NCBI RefSeq assembly: GCF_016862075.1
Contig: NZ_BOMG01000114.1
Coordinates: forward strand, 18,922-82,921
Direction: 5' to 3'
DNA: 64,000 bases
Origin: Actinoplanes couchii
GTDB taxonomy: Bacteria > Actinomycetota > Actinomycetes > Mycobacteriales > Micromonosporaceae
The stretch's first letter is position 1. Each line of letters begins with the position of its first letter. A program made the position numbers and the translations under genes. The notes below the pieces were generated by a model. It was not told where the DNA came from and ran no database searches. It saw nothing but the letters and a program-made list of their open reading frames with translations. Below are positions 35,735 through 44,336 of the stretch, one piece after another.

Positions 35735-36931
35735 TCACTCGGCGCAGAACACCGCGGTCATCAGGTCTTTGATCGCCTTCTGGCCGGCGGACGCCTGGGA
35801 CTGCGCGGCGTCGTCGACGTAGGTGACCGAGGCCTCCAGGGTGCGGCTGCCGTCCGGCGTGCTGTACATCAGCGTCGCGTAACCCTGCACACTGCCGTTG
35901 TGGTACGCGACGGTGCCGCTGCAGTCCGCGCCGGTGTCCATCGACATCAGGCCGAGCCCGTAACCGAATTCGCCGCTGCGGGGCTCCGGCCGGCGCATCT
36001 CGGCCACCAGCGCGGCGGGGAACAGCTTGCCGCCGAGCACCCCGGCGAAGAACCTGTGCAGGTCCTCGGTGGTCGAGATCATCTCACCGGCGCTGGAGAT
36101 CCAGGACGGGTTCTGCCGGCTGACGTCGACCGTCCGGGACACCCCGCCGGTCGCATAGGTGTAGTAGGCGTGGGCGTGCGGGCCGGGGATCGCCGGCGAG
36201 GTGCCCGGTGCCGAGGTGTCCCGCAGCTCGAGCGGGTTCAGGACCCGTTCGCGCATCTGCTCCGCGTACGGCCGGCCGGTCACCTTCTCGATCAGCAGCC
36301 GGGCCACCACGTAGTTGGTGTTGGAGTAGCTCCAGCCCGTGCCCGGCTCGAAGCGGCCCGGGTGCGACAGGGCGAGACGAACCAGTTCCTCCGGGCGGTA
36401 CGTCCGGAAACGGCCCTGCACCCATTCCTGCCCGGACCAGGTGATGCCCGGCACCACCGTGCCGTCCGGGTAGTACTCCCCGGTGAAGTTGAAGATCCCG
36501 CTGGTGTGCTGGAGCAGCATCCGCACGGTGATCCGCGGGTCCAGCCCGTAACCGGGCAGGTGCGGGGCCACCGCGTCGTCCAGGCCGATCCGGCCGTCGG
36601 CGACCAGCCGCAGCATCAGGGCGGCGGTGAACGTCTTGGTGGTGCTGCCGATCCGGAAGCGCCCGTCGGCCGGCGGTTTTCCGGGCCGGCCCAGCTCCCG
36701 GACGCCGACGGTGCGGGTCCACTCGCCGTGCTCGTCGTGCACCCGCACCTGCATCCCGGTGAAGCCCGCACTGACGAAGGCGTCGACGGCGGCCCGCAAC
36801 TCCGGCCGGTCGGTGGTGCGACTCTCGCTCGCGGCGGCCGGGACCGCGCCTCCACCGAGAAACATGGCGACGGTCAGCGCCGTGATACCCGCGCGCCGGA
36901 GAACCTGAGGACTGTCCACATGTGACTTCAT
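35735..36931 (-). CDS. Exported beta-lactamase-family serine hydrolase
   Basis: A 398-residue class C beta-lactamase-like/DD-peptidase-like protein. The signal peptide is about 1-34 (ending PAAAS). The catalytic motifs are the S-x-x-K in GSTTKTF (about 87-90) and the YSN in WSYSNTNY. HTSGIFNF precedes the YSN motif, as in esterase-type and D-alanyl carboxypeptidase-type members. The ATG at 36931 has only a weak ribosome site. A close relative in layout lies at 42648, on the other side of the nrd genes. Actual substrate unknown. Confidence 0.88.
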   Translation of the reverse strand: MKSHVDSPQVLRRAGITALTVAMFLGGGAVPAAASESRTTDRPELRAAVDAFVSAGFTGMQVRVHDEHGEWTRTVGVRELGRPGKPPADGRFRIGSTTKTFTAALMLRLVADGRIGLDDAVAPHLPGYGLDPRITVRMLLQHTSGIFNFTGEYYPDGTVVPGITWSGQEWVQGRFRTYRPEELVRLALSHPGRFEPGTGWSYSNTNYVVARLLIEKVTGRPYAEQMRERVLNPLELRDTSAPGTSPAIPGPHAHAYYTYATGGVSRTVDVSRQNPSWISSAGEMISTTEDLHRFFAGVLGGKLFPAALVAEMRRPEPRSGEFGYGLGLMSMDTGADCSGTVAYHNGSVQGYATLMYSTPDGSRTLEASVTYVDDAAQSQASAGQKAIKDLMTAVFCAE

Positions 36932-37021
36932 GACGCCAATCTGGCACACCGGTGGCATCGGCGCAAGAGTTTTTGGCTCAACATGGCACCGTTGTGATGC
37001 CATGCTGAGCCAAGTTGCTGG

Positions 37022-37335
37022 TCAGGAGGGGGTGTCCAGCGCGCGATTGAGTTCGAGAACGTTGACTCCGGGTTCGCCGAGGAACCCGAGGGCCCGCCCG
37101 GTGGTGTGCTCGGCGATCAGCTTCTCGACCTCGGCGAGATCCAGGCCACGGGAGAGGGTGACCCGAGGCGCCTGGAGTGCGGCATAGGCCGGGCTGATGT
37201 GCGGATCCAGGCCGCTGCCGCTCGCCGCGACCGCGTCCGCCGGGACGACCGGATCGGCCGGGGCGTCGCCGCGGATCGGGGTGATCACCCCGCCGAGGGC
37301 CCGGTAGTCCTCACCCGGCTTCGCCGACTCGACGG
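37022..37335 (-). pseudogene. kdpC: kdpC remnant (C-terminal half)
   Basis: Only the last part of a KdpC subunit remains. The diagnostic stretch AASGSGLDPHISPAYAALQ is intact, followed by RGLDLAEVEKLIAEHT and GFLGEPGVNVLELNRAL to the natural stop. KdpC is normally about 200 residues; roughly the first half, including its membrane span, is missing, and there is no start codon or ribosome site. It abuts the end of the kdpA fragment in another frame, with no kdpB between. It is a deletion remnant of the kdpABC potassium pump operon. Confidence 0.88.
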
Positions 37336-38325
37336 TTACGCCCTTGACAGGGTCTCGGCGAGCGGGCCGAGCGCCAGGGCGGGCAGGAAGGTGAGGGCGA
37401 CCAGCACGATCGTCACGCCGGCGACCATGCCGACGAACAGCGGCTGGTGGGTGGGGAGCGTGCCCTCGGTCTCCGGCGCGGGCCGCTGCCGGGCCGGCGA
37501 ACCGGCGAGCGCGAGGACCAGGACCGGGGTGACCAGGAAGTAGAGGGACGCCAATTTCATCTCGCGGGCCCGGATCTTCTTCCCCAGGTATTCCGGGGTG
37601 CGCCCGACCATCAACCCGGCCACGAAGACCGTGATGATCGCCAGGATCAGCATGCCGTAGAGGCCGGATCCGACCCCGCCGGGCGCGACCTCGCCGAGCA
37701 TCATGTTGACCATCGGCATCATGCCGCCGAGCGCCGTGTACGAATCGTGGAACGAGTTGACCGCACCGGTCGACGTCAATGTCGTCGCGGCGGCGAAGAC
37801 GGCCGAGCCGGCGACTCCGAACCGGGTCTCCTTGCCCTCCATCGCCGCGCCGACCGCCTGCGGGACCGTGCCGGATCCGTGCGTCTCGAAGCCCACGGTC
37901 AGCGCCATCGAGCCGAGCGCCAGGATCGCCATGACCGCGGCGATGGCGTAGCCCTGGCGATTCTGGCCGGCCATCCGGCCGAAGACCCGGGGCAGGCTGA
38001 ACGGGATCAGCAGGATCAGGAACACCTGCAGCCAGTTGGTCCACGCCGACGGGTTCTCGAACGGGTGCGCCGAGTTGGCGTTGTAGAAGCCGCCACCGTT
38101 GGTACCCAGCAGCTTGATGGCCTCCTGGGAGGCGACCGGTCCGCCGGTGAGGTGCTGGGTGCCACCGGTCAGCGTGGTCACGCCGGCGCCGGCGGACAGG
38201 TTCTGCACCATGCCGCCGACCATGAACACGATCGCGAAAAGCACCGAGACGGGCAGCAGGATCCGTACCGGGGCCGCTGTGGCGTTTGTTGACGCGACTG
38301 CTACGGGCGCCCTCGTGTTCTTCAC
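37336..38325 (-). pseudogene. kdpA: kdpA remnant (C-terminal two thirds)
   Basis: This is the last part of the potassium-channel subunit of the Kdp ATPase. The frame is open and includes the selectivity-filter regions LGTNGGGFYNANSAHPFENP and TLTSTGAVNSF, then NMMLGEVAPGGVGSGLYGML and VGRTPEYLGKKI. Full KdpA is about 550 residues. Here the first 170-200 are missing, and homology fades at about 38300, close to the nrd promoter. A GTG at 38325 exists but has no ribosome site. With kdpB absent and kdpC truncated, the pump cannot work. Confidence 0.9.
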
Positions 38326-38372
38326 GCGCGGTTGGCACCCGGTTAGTTGATCTCTGTCGGGTGACGTACCGA

Positions 38373-38420
38373 ACACACGATGTTGGGTTGTGAATTTCTG
38401 GCCCGAACTAGATATGGTGT
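38373..38420 (+). promoter_or_regulatory. Tandem NrdR boxes over the nrd promoter
   Basis: Two 16-base matches to the NrdR-box pattern (acaCwAtATaTwGtgt) lie at 38373-38388 and 38405-38420 (GAACTAGATATGGTGT). Their starts are 32 bases apart, about three helical turns, as usual for tandem NrdR sites. The second box contains a -10-like TAGATAT, with TTGTGA about 15 bases upstream. NrdR is the general RNR repressor. Binding here is inferred. Confidence 0.72.
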
Positions 38421-38429
38421 CTCCCGCAG

Positions 38430-38630
38430 CTGGTTCGAGTGCGCCTTCACAGGTGTGCCCGAGGCAACAGGGAACCCGGTGCAAGGCCGGGACTGCCCCG
38501 CAGCGGTGAGTGGGAACGACAGCCGTCAGGAAGCACTGGGTTCGTCCTGGGCCTGGGAAGCGACGGTCGGTAGGAGGCTTCGCGCGAGCGGAGCCGTGCC
38601 CACGAGTCCGAAGACCTGCCAGCGTGCCGT
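38430..38630 (+). promoter_or_regulatory. Cobalamin (B12) riboswitch
   Basis: The leader of nrdA carries the conserved cobalamin-riboswitch elements in order: the P1/P2 start (GTGCGCCTTCACAGGTG), GGGAACCCGGTGCAAGGCCG with GACTGCCCCGCAGC, GAAGCACTGGG, and the B12 box AGTCCGAAGACCTGCC ending at 38620. It is followed by about 130 bases before nrdA that could hold the expression platform. In Streptomyces the class Ia nrdABS operon is shut off by B12 through such an element, when a B12-dependent RNR is available. The same logic probably applies here. Confidence 0.95.
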
Positions 38631-38758
38631 GCACCGGCGTGGTGTGCGGCGGTTGAAGGCCGCGTGGGACGGCCGACGCCGAGCGTCCGCGTGGCCGTGT
38701 GCCCGTGGACGGCTGGTGTCTGCCCTCACACGCGTCGGACTCGTGAGGGGGAGAAGGC

Positions 38759-41200
38759 ATGACGACCACCACCAAGGCCACCGGTGTGCCGGAGCAGCGG
38801 CGACATGTGATGCAGGTGCGCAAGCGGAACGGCGAGCTGGAGCCGGTGGACGTCAACAAGATCGTCAAAGCGGTCGAGTTGTGGGTCGCCGATCTGGACG
38901 AGGTCGACCCGCTGCGGGTGGCGACCAAGACCATCAGCGGCCTGTACGACGGTGCGACCACCGCTGAGCTGGACAAGCTGTCGATCCAGACGGCTGCCGA
39001 GCTGATCGGTGAGGAGCCGCAGTACTCGAAGCTGGCCGCCCGGCTGCTCGCCGCGTTCGTCGACAAGGAGGTCCGCCTCCAGGGTGTCGCGAGCTTCAGC
39101 CAGTCGATCCGGTACGCCCACGGCGAGGGCCTGATCGGCGACGAGACCGCCGCCTTCGTGGCCGCCAACGCCCGCAAGCTCGACGACGCCATCGACCTCT
39201 CCGGCGACCTGCGGTTCGAGTACTTCGGCCTGCGTACCGTCGCCGACCGCTACCTGCTGCGCCACCCGACCAAGCGCCTGGTGGTGGAGACCCCGCAGTA
39301 CTGGCTGCTGCGTGTCGCCTGCGGCCTGTCCAAGGACGCCCGCGAGGCGATCGGCTTCTACCGGCTGATGTCGTCGCTGGCGTACCTGCCCAGCTCGCCG
39401 ACCCTGTTCAACTCCGGCACCCGGCACACCCAGATGTCGTCCTGCTTCCTGGTCGACTCGCCCAAGGACGAGCTGGACTCGATCTACGAGCGCTACCACC
39501 AGGTCGCGAAGCTGTCGAAGTTCTCCGGCGGCATCGGCATCGCCTGGTCCCGGATCCGTGGCCGCGGCGCCCTGATCCGCGGCACCAACGGCAAGTCCAA
39601 CGGCATCGTCCCGTTCCTGAAGACCCTCGACGCCGGGGTGGCGGCGGTCAACCAGGGCGGCCGGCGCAAGGGCGCGGCCTGCGTCTACCTGGAGCCGTGG
39701 CACCCGGACATCGAGGAGTTCCTGGAGCTGCGCGACAACACCGGTGAGGAGTCGCGCCGCACCCACAACCTGAACCTGGCGAACTGGATCCCGGACGAGT
39801 TCATGCGCCGGGTCGAGGCCGACGGCGACTGGTCGCTGATCGACCCGTCCGACGCCCCCGAGCTGCCCGACCTGTTCGGCGAGGCGTTCGACGAGGCCTA
39901 CCGCGCCGCCGAGAAGAACGCGATCAAGACCGTCAAGGCCCGTGACCTGTACGGCCGGATGATGCGGACCCTGGCGCAGACCGGCAACGGCTGGATGACG
40001 TTCAAGGACCGCTCGAACGCGCTGTCCAACCAGACCGGCGAGCCCGGCAACACCATCCACCTGTCGAACCTGTGCACCGAGATCCTCGAGGTCAACAACG
40101 ACGACGAGACCGCCGTCTGCAACCTCGGCTCGGTCAACCTGGGCGCGCACGTCACCGCCGACGGCGTCGACTGGGAGAAGCTGCGCGAGACGGTCCGGAC
40201 CGCGGTGGTCTACCTGGACCGGGTCATCGACATCAACTACTACCCGTCGGAGCAGGCGGCCAAGTCCAACCCGCGCTGGCGGCCGGTCGGCCTCGGGCTG
40301 ATGGGTCTGCAGGACGCGTTCTTCACGCTGCGGCTGCCGTTCGACTCGGCCGAGGCCCGCGAGCTCTCCACCCGCGTACAGGAAGAAATCTTCCTGACCG
40401 CCCTTGAGGTTTCCGCCGGTCTGGCGGCTTCTTTCGGCCCGCACCCGGCTTATGCCGAGACCCGCGCCGCCAAGGGGCAGCTGCACCCCGAGCTGTGGGG
40501 CGCGACTGTTTCGCAGACCGAGCGGTGGGCCGCCGTGCACGCGAAGATCGCCGAGCGCGGGCTGCGCAACTCGCTGCTGATCGCGATCGCGCCGACCGCC
40601 ACCATCGCGTCCATCGCCGGCGCCTACGAGTGCATCGAGCCGCAGGTGTCCAACCTGTTCAAGCGCGAGACGATGTCCGGTGAGTTCCTTCAGATCAACA
40701 ACTATCTGGTACGGGAACTCAAGTCGCGTGGGCTGTGGACCGCGCCGATCCGTGAGGCGATCAAGCGGGCCGAGGGTTCCGTGCAGGGCATTCTCGACCT
40801 GCCCGAGGACGTGCGGGAGCTGTTCCGGACCGCGTGGGAGCTGCCGCAGAAGTCGCTGATCGAACTCGCCGCCGCCCGGGCGCCGTACATCGATCAGTCT
40901 CAGTCGCTGAACCTGTTCATGGCCGCGCCGACCATCAACAAGGTCTCTTCGATGTACCTGTACGCGTGGAAGGCCGGTCTGAAGACCTCGTACTACCTGC
41001 GCTCGCGTCCGGCGACGCGTATCCAGCAGGCCACCGTCGCCGTGGCGCCCGCCGTTGCCGCTCCCGTCGTTGCTGCTCCCGTCGTTGCCGCTCCGGTCGT
41101 CGTGGCTCCGATCGTGTCCGGCGTGAACCTGCTCGGCGACGTCAGTGGCGAACTCGCTTCTTCCCTTGAGAACCCCGACATCTGTGAGGCTTGCCAGTAA
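38759..41200 (+). CDS. nrdA: Class Ia ribonucleotide reductase, large subunit
   Basis: An 813-residue catalytic subunit that reduces ribonucleoside diphosphates to deoxy forms. The ATG follows GGGGGAGAAGG. An ATP-cone (about 18-105, VRKRNGELEPVDVNKI) gives overall activity control. Active-site residues are in place: Cys in SSCFLVDS (about 227), Asn, Cys and Glu in LSNLCTEI (about 436-440), Cys in VCNLGSVNL (about 454), and the tyrosine pair in SSMYLYAW (about 731). The tail ends CEACQ, the redox-shuttle CxxC. A repetitive AAPVV linker precedes it. It is translated with nrdB (overlapping TAATG) and sits behind NrdR boxes and a B12 riboswitch. Confidence 0.96.
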   Translation: MTTTTKATGVPEQRRHVMQVRKRNGELEPVDVNKIVKAVELWVADLDEVDPLRVATKTISGLYDGATTAELDKLSIQTAAELIGEEPQYSKLAARLLAAFVDKEVRLQGVASFSQSIRYAHGEGLIGDETAAFVAANARKLDDAIDLSGDLRFEYFGLRTVADRYLLRHPTKRLVVETPQYWLLRVACGLSKDAREAIGFYRLMSSLAYLPSSPTLFNSGTRHTQMSSCFLVDSPKDELDSIYERYHQVAKLSKFSGGIGIAWSRIRGRGALIRGTNGKSNGIVPFLKTLDAGVAAVNQGGRRKGAACVYLEPWHPDIEEFLELRDNTGEESRRTHNLNLANWIPDEFMRRVEADGDWSLIDPSDAPELPDLFGEAFDEAYRAAEKNAIKTVKARDLYGRMMRTLAQTGNGWMTFKDRSNALSNQTGEPGNTIHLSNLCTEILEVNNDDETAVCNLGSVNLGAHVTADGVDWEKLRETVRTAVVYLDRVIDINYYPSEQAAKSNPRWRPVGLGLMGLQDAFFTLRLPFDSAEARELSTRVQEEIFLTALEVSAGLAASFGPHPAYAETRAAKGQLHPELWGATVSQTERWAAVHAKIAERGLRNSLLIAIAPTATIASIAGAYECIEPQVSNLFKRETMSGEFLQINNYLVRELKSRGLWTAPIREAIKRAEGSVQGILDLPEDVRELFRTAWELPQKSLIELAAARAPYIDQSQSLNLFMAAPTINKVSSMYLYAWKAGLKTSYYLRSRPATRIQQATVAVAPAVAAPVVAAPVVAAPVVVAPIVSGVNLLGDVSGELASSLENPDICEACQ
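41054..41113 (+). repeat. 15-bp tandem repeat in nrdA tail
   Basis: Four units of about 15 bases (GTTGCCGCTCCCGTC and variants) encode a VAAPV-type spacer between the nrdA body and its CxxC tail. Copy-number change would alter linker length without a frameshift. Confidence 0.85.
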
Positions 41201-42195
41201 TGCTGCTCGACCCCGGTATGGACCTGACCCTGCGGCCGATGAAGTACCCGCACTTCTTCGACCGTTTCAAGGACGCCATCAAGAACACCTGGACCGTCGA
41301 GGAGGTCGACCTGCACTCCGACCTCGCCGACCTGGCCAAGCTCAGCCCCGCCGAGCAGCACCTGGTGTCGCGGCTGGTGGCGTTCTTCGCCACCGGTGAC
41401 ACCATCGTGGCGAACAACCTGGTTCTCAACCTGTACCAGCACGTCAACTCGCCGGAGGGCCGCCTCTACCTGTCGCGGCAGCTGTTCGAGGAGGCCGTGC
41501 ACGTCCAGTTCTATCTGAACCTGCTCGACACCTACGTCCCGGACGAGGCGGAGCGCAACGAGGCGTTCGCCGCGGTCGAGAACATCCCGTCGATCGCCCG
41601 TAAGGCCGAGTTCTGCTTCAAGTGGATCGACTCGGTCTTCGACCTGCGGGAGCTTACGACCAAGGAGCACCGCCGGGCGTTCCTGCTCAACGTCATCTGC
41701 TTCGCGGCGTGCATCGAGGGTCTGTTCTTCTACGGCGCCTTCGCGTACGTCTACTTCCTGCGCTCCCGCGGTGTGCTCCAGGGCTTGGCGTCCGGCACCA
41801 ACTGGGTGTTCCGCGACGAGAGCATGCACATGGCGTTCGCGTTCGACGTGGTCGACCAGGTGCGGGCCGAGGAGCCGGACCTGTTCGACGAGAAGATGGA
41901 GCAGCAGGTCCGCGACATGATGGCCGAGGCCGTCGAGTGCGAGGTCCAGTTCGCCGCCGACCTGCTCGAACAGGGTGTGTCCGGGATGTCGCTCGGGGAC
42001 ATGCGGGAGTACCTGCAGCACGTCGCCGACCGGCGGCTGCAGGCGCTGGGCATCGACCCGGTCTACGGCAGCAAGAACCCGTTCGCGTTCATGGAACTGC
42101 AGGACGTGCAGGAGCTGTCGAACTTCTTCGAGCGCCGGGTCTCCGCCTACCAGGTGGGCGTGACCGGCTCGGTGAGCTTCGACGACGACTTCTGA
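41200..42195 (+). CDS. nrdB: Class Ia ribonucleotide reductase, small subunit
   Basis: A 331-residue radical-generating subunit. The ATG at 41200 overlaps the nrdA stop by one base. The diiron ligands and radical tyrosine are complete: Asp67 (ATGD), Glu98 and His101 (EEAVH), Tyr105 (the radical residue, four after the His), Glu173 (CIEGLFFYG), and Glu207 and His210 (RDESMH). The presence of the tyrosine argues against class Ic. The C-terminus (GSVSFDDDF) is the acidic-aromatic tail that docks on NrdA. A hairpin follows. No nrdS-like regulator gene is next to it, unlike the Streptomyces nrdABS operon. Confidence 0.96.
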   Translation: MLLDPGMDLTLRPMKYPHFFDRFKDAIKNTWTVEEVDLHSDLADLAKLSPAEQHLVSRLVAFFATGDTIVANNLVLNLYQHVNSPEGRLYLSRQLFEEAVHVQFYLNLLDTYVPDEAERNEAFAAVENIPSIARKAEFCFKWIDSVFDLRELTTKEHRRAFLLNVICFAACIEGLFFYGAFAYVYFLRSRGVLQGLASGTNWVFRDESMHMAFAFDVVDQVRAEEPDLFDEKMEQQVRDMMAEAVECEVQFAADLLEQGVSGMSLGDMREYLQHVADRRLQALGIDPVYGSKNPFAFMELQDVQELSNFFERRVSAYQVGVTGSVSFDDDF

Positions 42196-42210
42196 GTTCC
42201 CTTCTGTCAG

Positions 42211-42234
42211 GGCCCGGTCGTTCTCGGCCGGGCC
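42211..42234 (+). terminator. Hairpin after nrdB
   Basis: GGCCCGG and CCGGGCC form a 7-bp stem with a 10-base loop 15 bases after the nrdB stop, in the region before the next gene. It is a modest candidate terminator. Confidence 0.6.
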
Positions 42235-42299
42235 TTCGGCGTGCACACCGTTGCTAGGGTGCCGTGAGTCGTACAAACGGATCTTGAGGTAGGTGCTTC

Positions 42300-42578
42300 A
42301 TGGAATTCATCCCCGTCCTGGTCACCCTCGCTGTGCTGGCGTTGATCGTGGTGGCGTTCATGAAGCTGCCGTGGGCCGCTTCGGTCGGTATGGGCGTCGC
42401 GCTGGTGCTGGTCAGTGGATGGCTGCTCAACACGTTGTACATAGACGAGTACCCGTACATGGATCACGACGCGAACAGCATCATGGAGGGTGTCGTCTTC
42501 ATCGGCGGCTCGCTCTTGGTCGGTGTTTTCCTCGCCGTAACCGGGCTCCGCCGGCGGCCGCGGGCACAGGTCCAGTAG
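42300..42578 (+). CDS. Small membrane protein, 92 aa
   Basis: The protein has three hydrophobic segments (about 5-20, 26-45 and 63-82) with a short acidic loop (YIDEYPYMDHD) between the second and third. The ATG has AGGTAG upstream. No family is recognised. It follows nrdAB on the same strand but is separated by about 105 bases and a hairpin, so it is probably an independent gene. Confidence 0.65.
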   Translation: MEFIPVLVTLAVLALIVVAFMKLPWAASVGMGVALVLVSGWLLNTLYIDEYPYMDHDANSIMEGVVFIGGSLLVGVFLAVTGLRRRPRAQVQ

Positions 42579-42647
42579 GGATAACCGTACGTTCTTCCGG
42601 GTGCCTGCCCCAGTGACCGCCGTCGCCGCGGCGGCCAGGGTGGACCC

Positions 42648-43730
42648 ATGCGAATTCTCTCCTCGGCGGCGGCTGCCGTCCTGCTGGTTCTCCTCTCGGC
42701 GGCGCCGGCCGGCGCCGCGACCTCCGGTGAACTCCGGCGTGACGTCGAAGCGCTGCGGGCGACCGGGGTGCCCGGCGTCCTGGCCCGGTTCGAGGACCGG
42801 GGCGGTGTGCGGGTGGTCCGGTCCGGGCGGGGCGTTCCGCACGACCCGTACCTGCGGATCGGGAGTACCACCAAGACGTTCACCGCCGTGGTGGTGCTCC
42901 AGCTCGTCGGCGAGCGGCGGCTGACACTCGACGATCCGGTGGAGAAGTGGCTGCCGGGCGCGGTGGGCGGGCGCGCGATCACGGTGCGGCAACTTCTGCA
43001 GCACACCAGCGGGATGTACGAGTACTCGGCCGACCTGATCCCCGGCTACGCCACGCCGGAGTCGTACCGGCGGGAACGGGACCGCGCGTACACCCCCGAG
43101 CAGCTCGTCGCCATCGCGCTGCGGCACCCGCAGGGCGACACCACCTGGTCGTACTCGAACACCAACTATGTGCTCGCCGGGATGCTGATCGAGGCGGTCA
43201 CCGGGCGCAGCTGGGCGCGGGAGGTGGACACCCGGGTCCTCGGGCCGCTGGGGATGCGGCACACCCGTACCGGATTCGTGCGGGACCTGCCCTCGCCGCA
43301 CGCCACCAACTACATGCAGTTCACCCCGGGCGGGCCGCTCGTGGACACCACCATCGCGGTCCGGGGGCTGGACAGCGGCGCCGACGGATCGATGGTCAGC
43401 ACGGCGTCCGATCTGCACCGGTTCCTGGGTGCGCTGGCCGGCGGGCGGCTGCTCCGGCCCGCACAGCAGAGGCAGATGCGTACGCTGGTCGCCATGCCGG
43501 ATGCGCCCGGTGGGGCCGGGCTGGGCCTCTTCCGTCATCCGCTGTCCTGCGGTGGTGGGTACTGGCAGCACGGCGGCACCGGCTTCGGATACCAGGTCGA
43601 ACCGGCGTTCACCGACGACGGGCGGCGGCTGACGGTGTCACTCTTCGCCAACACCGGCGACCCGGAACTGGCCGTGACCCGTCAGCGTCTGGTCCGGGAT
43701 TTGATCGACCACGCCTTCTGCCGACGCTAG
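42648..43730 (+). CDS. Exported beta-lactamase-family serine hydrolase
   Basis: A 360-residue protein of the same family as the one at 35735-36931. The signal peptide is about 1-23 (ending AGAAT). The catalytic S-x-x-K is in GSTTKTF (about 72-78), the YSN motif is in WSYSNTNY, and an HTSGM segment precedes it. A late GGGYWQHGGTGFGY gives the H-x-G element that replaces KTG in this group. It is probably a DD-peptidase-like or esterase enzyme at the cell surface. Its end overlaps the convergent gene by four bases. Confidence 0.88.
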   Translation: MRILSSAAAAVLLVLLSAAPAGAATSGELRRDVEALRATGVPGVLARFEDRGGVRVVRSGRGVPHDPYLRIGSTTKTFTAVVVLQLVGERRLTLDDPVEKWLPGAVGGRAITVRQLLQHTSGMYEYSADLIPGYATPESYRRERDRAYTPEQLVAIALRHPQGDTTWSYSNTNYVLAGMLIEAVTGRSWAREVDTRVLGPLGMRHTRTGFVRDLPSPHATNYMQFTPGGPLVDTTIAVRGLDSGADGSMVSTASDLHRFLGALAGGRLLRPAQQRQMRTLVAMPDAPGGAGLGLFRHPLSCGGGYWQHGGTGFGYQVEPAFTDDGRRLTVSLFANTGDPELAVTRQRLVRDLIDHAFCRR

Positions 43731-44209
43731 TCGTCGGCAGCCACGACCAGGGTGACCAGGGTTTTCTCGACGAGCACGAACTCGTGGAAGTCGTTCTGGA
43801 CGCCACCCCAGTCGTGGTGGGCGGTGGTGCCGAGGTCCCGTAGTTCGTGGACCTCGTCCGCTGTACCGAAAAGGGGGTAGATCTCGGTCTCCAGGCGCAT
43901 CCAGATCGCGTCGCTGACCCGGACGTGTTGTTCGGCCCAGATCCGCAGGCGGCTCACCGCGTCGTCGGCGTCGACCCGACGGTAGCTTTGCGGGGTGATC
44001 AGTTTCCGCCAGTAGGGGCCGTGGCGTTCCGGGTCGGCGCCGGCGGCCCCGCCCGCGTAGTCGCGGCCGAACAGGTCGTGCCCGATCACCGCGGCCAGCA
44101 CGTCGTCCCCATCTTCTTCATCTGTTCGCAGGAAGCGCTGCGCGTCCACCCACTGGTAGGTGCGGTTCCGGAAGTTGACGAAGTTGTCGCCCTCGTGCGT
44201 CAGCGCCAT
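43727..44209 (-). CDS. Hypothetical protein, 160 aa
   Basis: A soluble acidic protein. It contains many aromatic residues (NFRNRTYQWVDAQRFLRTDE, then YWRKLITPQSYRR) and Asp-rich stretches, without a known motif, signal or span. It reads as a real gene because the codon-position bias is strong and the end overlaps the neighbouring stop in the usual compact way. It is followed upstream by a short repeat-rich gap and the SRPBCC gene on the same strand. No function is proposed. Confidence 0.62.
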   Translation of the reverse strand: MALTHEGDNFVNFRNRTYQWVDAQRFLRTDEEDGDDVLAAVIGHDLFGRDYAGGAAGADPERHGPYWRKLITPQSYRRVDADDAVSRLRIWAEQHVRVSDAIWMRLETEIYPLFGTADEVHELRDLGTTAHHDWGGVQNDFHEFVLVEKTLVTLVVAADD

Positions 44210-44242
44210 GCCGCTCCCTTTTCTCCGCCCCTCGGCCGCACG

Positions 44243-44315
44243 TCTCGTTCCCGGTTCTTTCGTTCCCGGCGGTCTAGTTCCCGGCGGTCTCGTTCCTGGA
44301 CTCTCGTTCCTGGCC
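44243..44315. repeat. Short direct repeats (TCGTTCC(C/T)GG)
   Basis: About five imperfect copies of a 13-18 base unit containing CGTTCCCGG or CGTTCCTGG fill the gap between two minus-strand genes. This is one of several minisatellites in the region. Confidence 0.7.
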
Positions 44316-44336
44316 TCTTGTCGGGCCTATCGTTTG

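Noticed and set aside
36931..37021. A direct regulatory link between the serine hydrolase and the kdp remnant
   Set aside because: The gap holds no clear promoter or operator shared by the two, and kdpC is on the same strand with a normal stop, so no link is supported.
38380..38758. A protein gene in the nrdA leader
   Set aside because: The frame overlaps conserved riboswitch elements, and its translation has no recognisable features.
40993..42276. A long antisense frame over nrdB
   Set aside because: It is a low-complexity shadow of a highly conserved gene.
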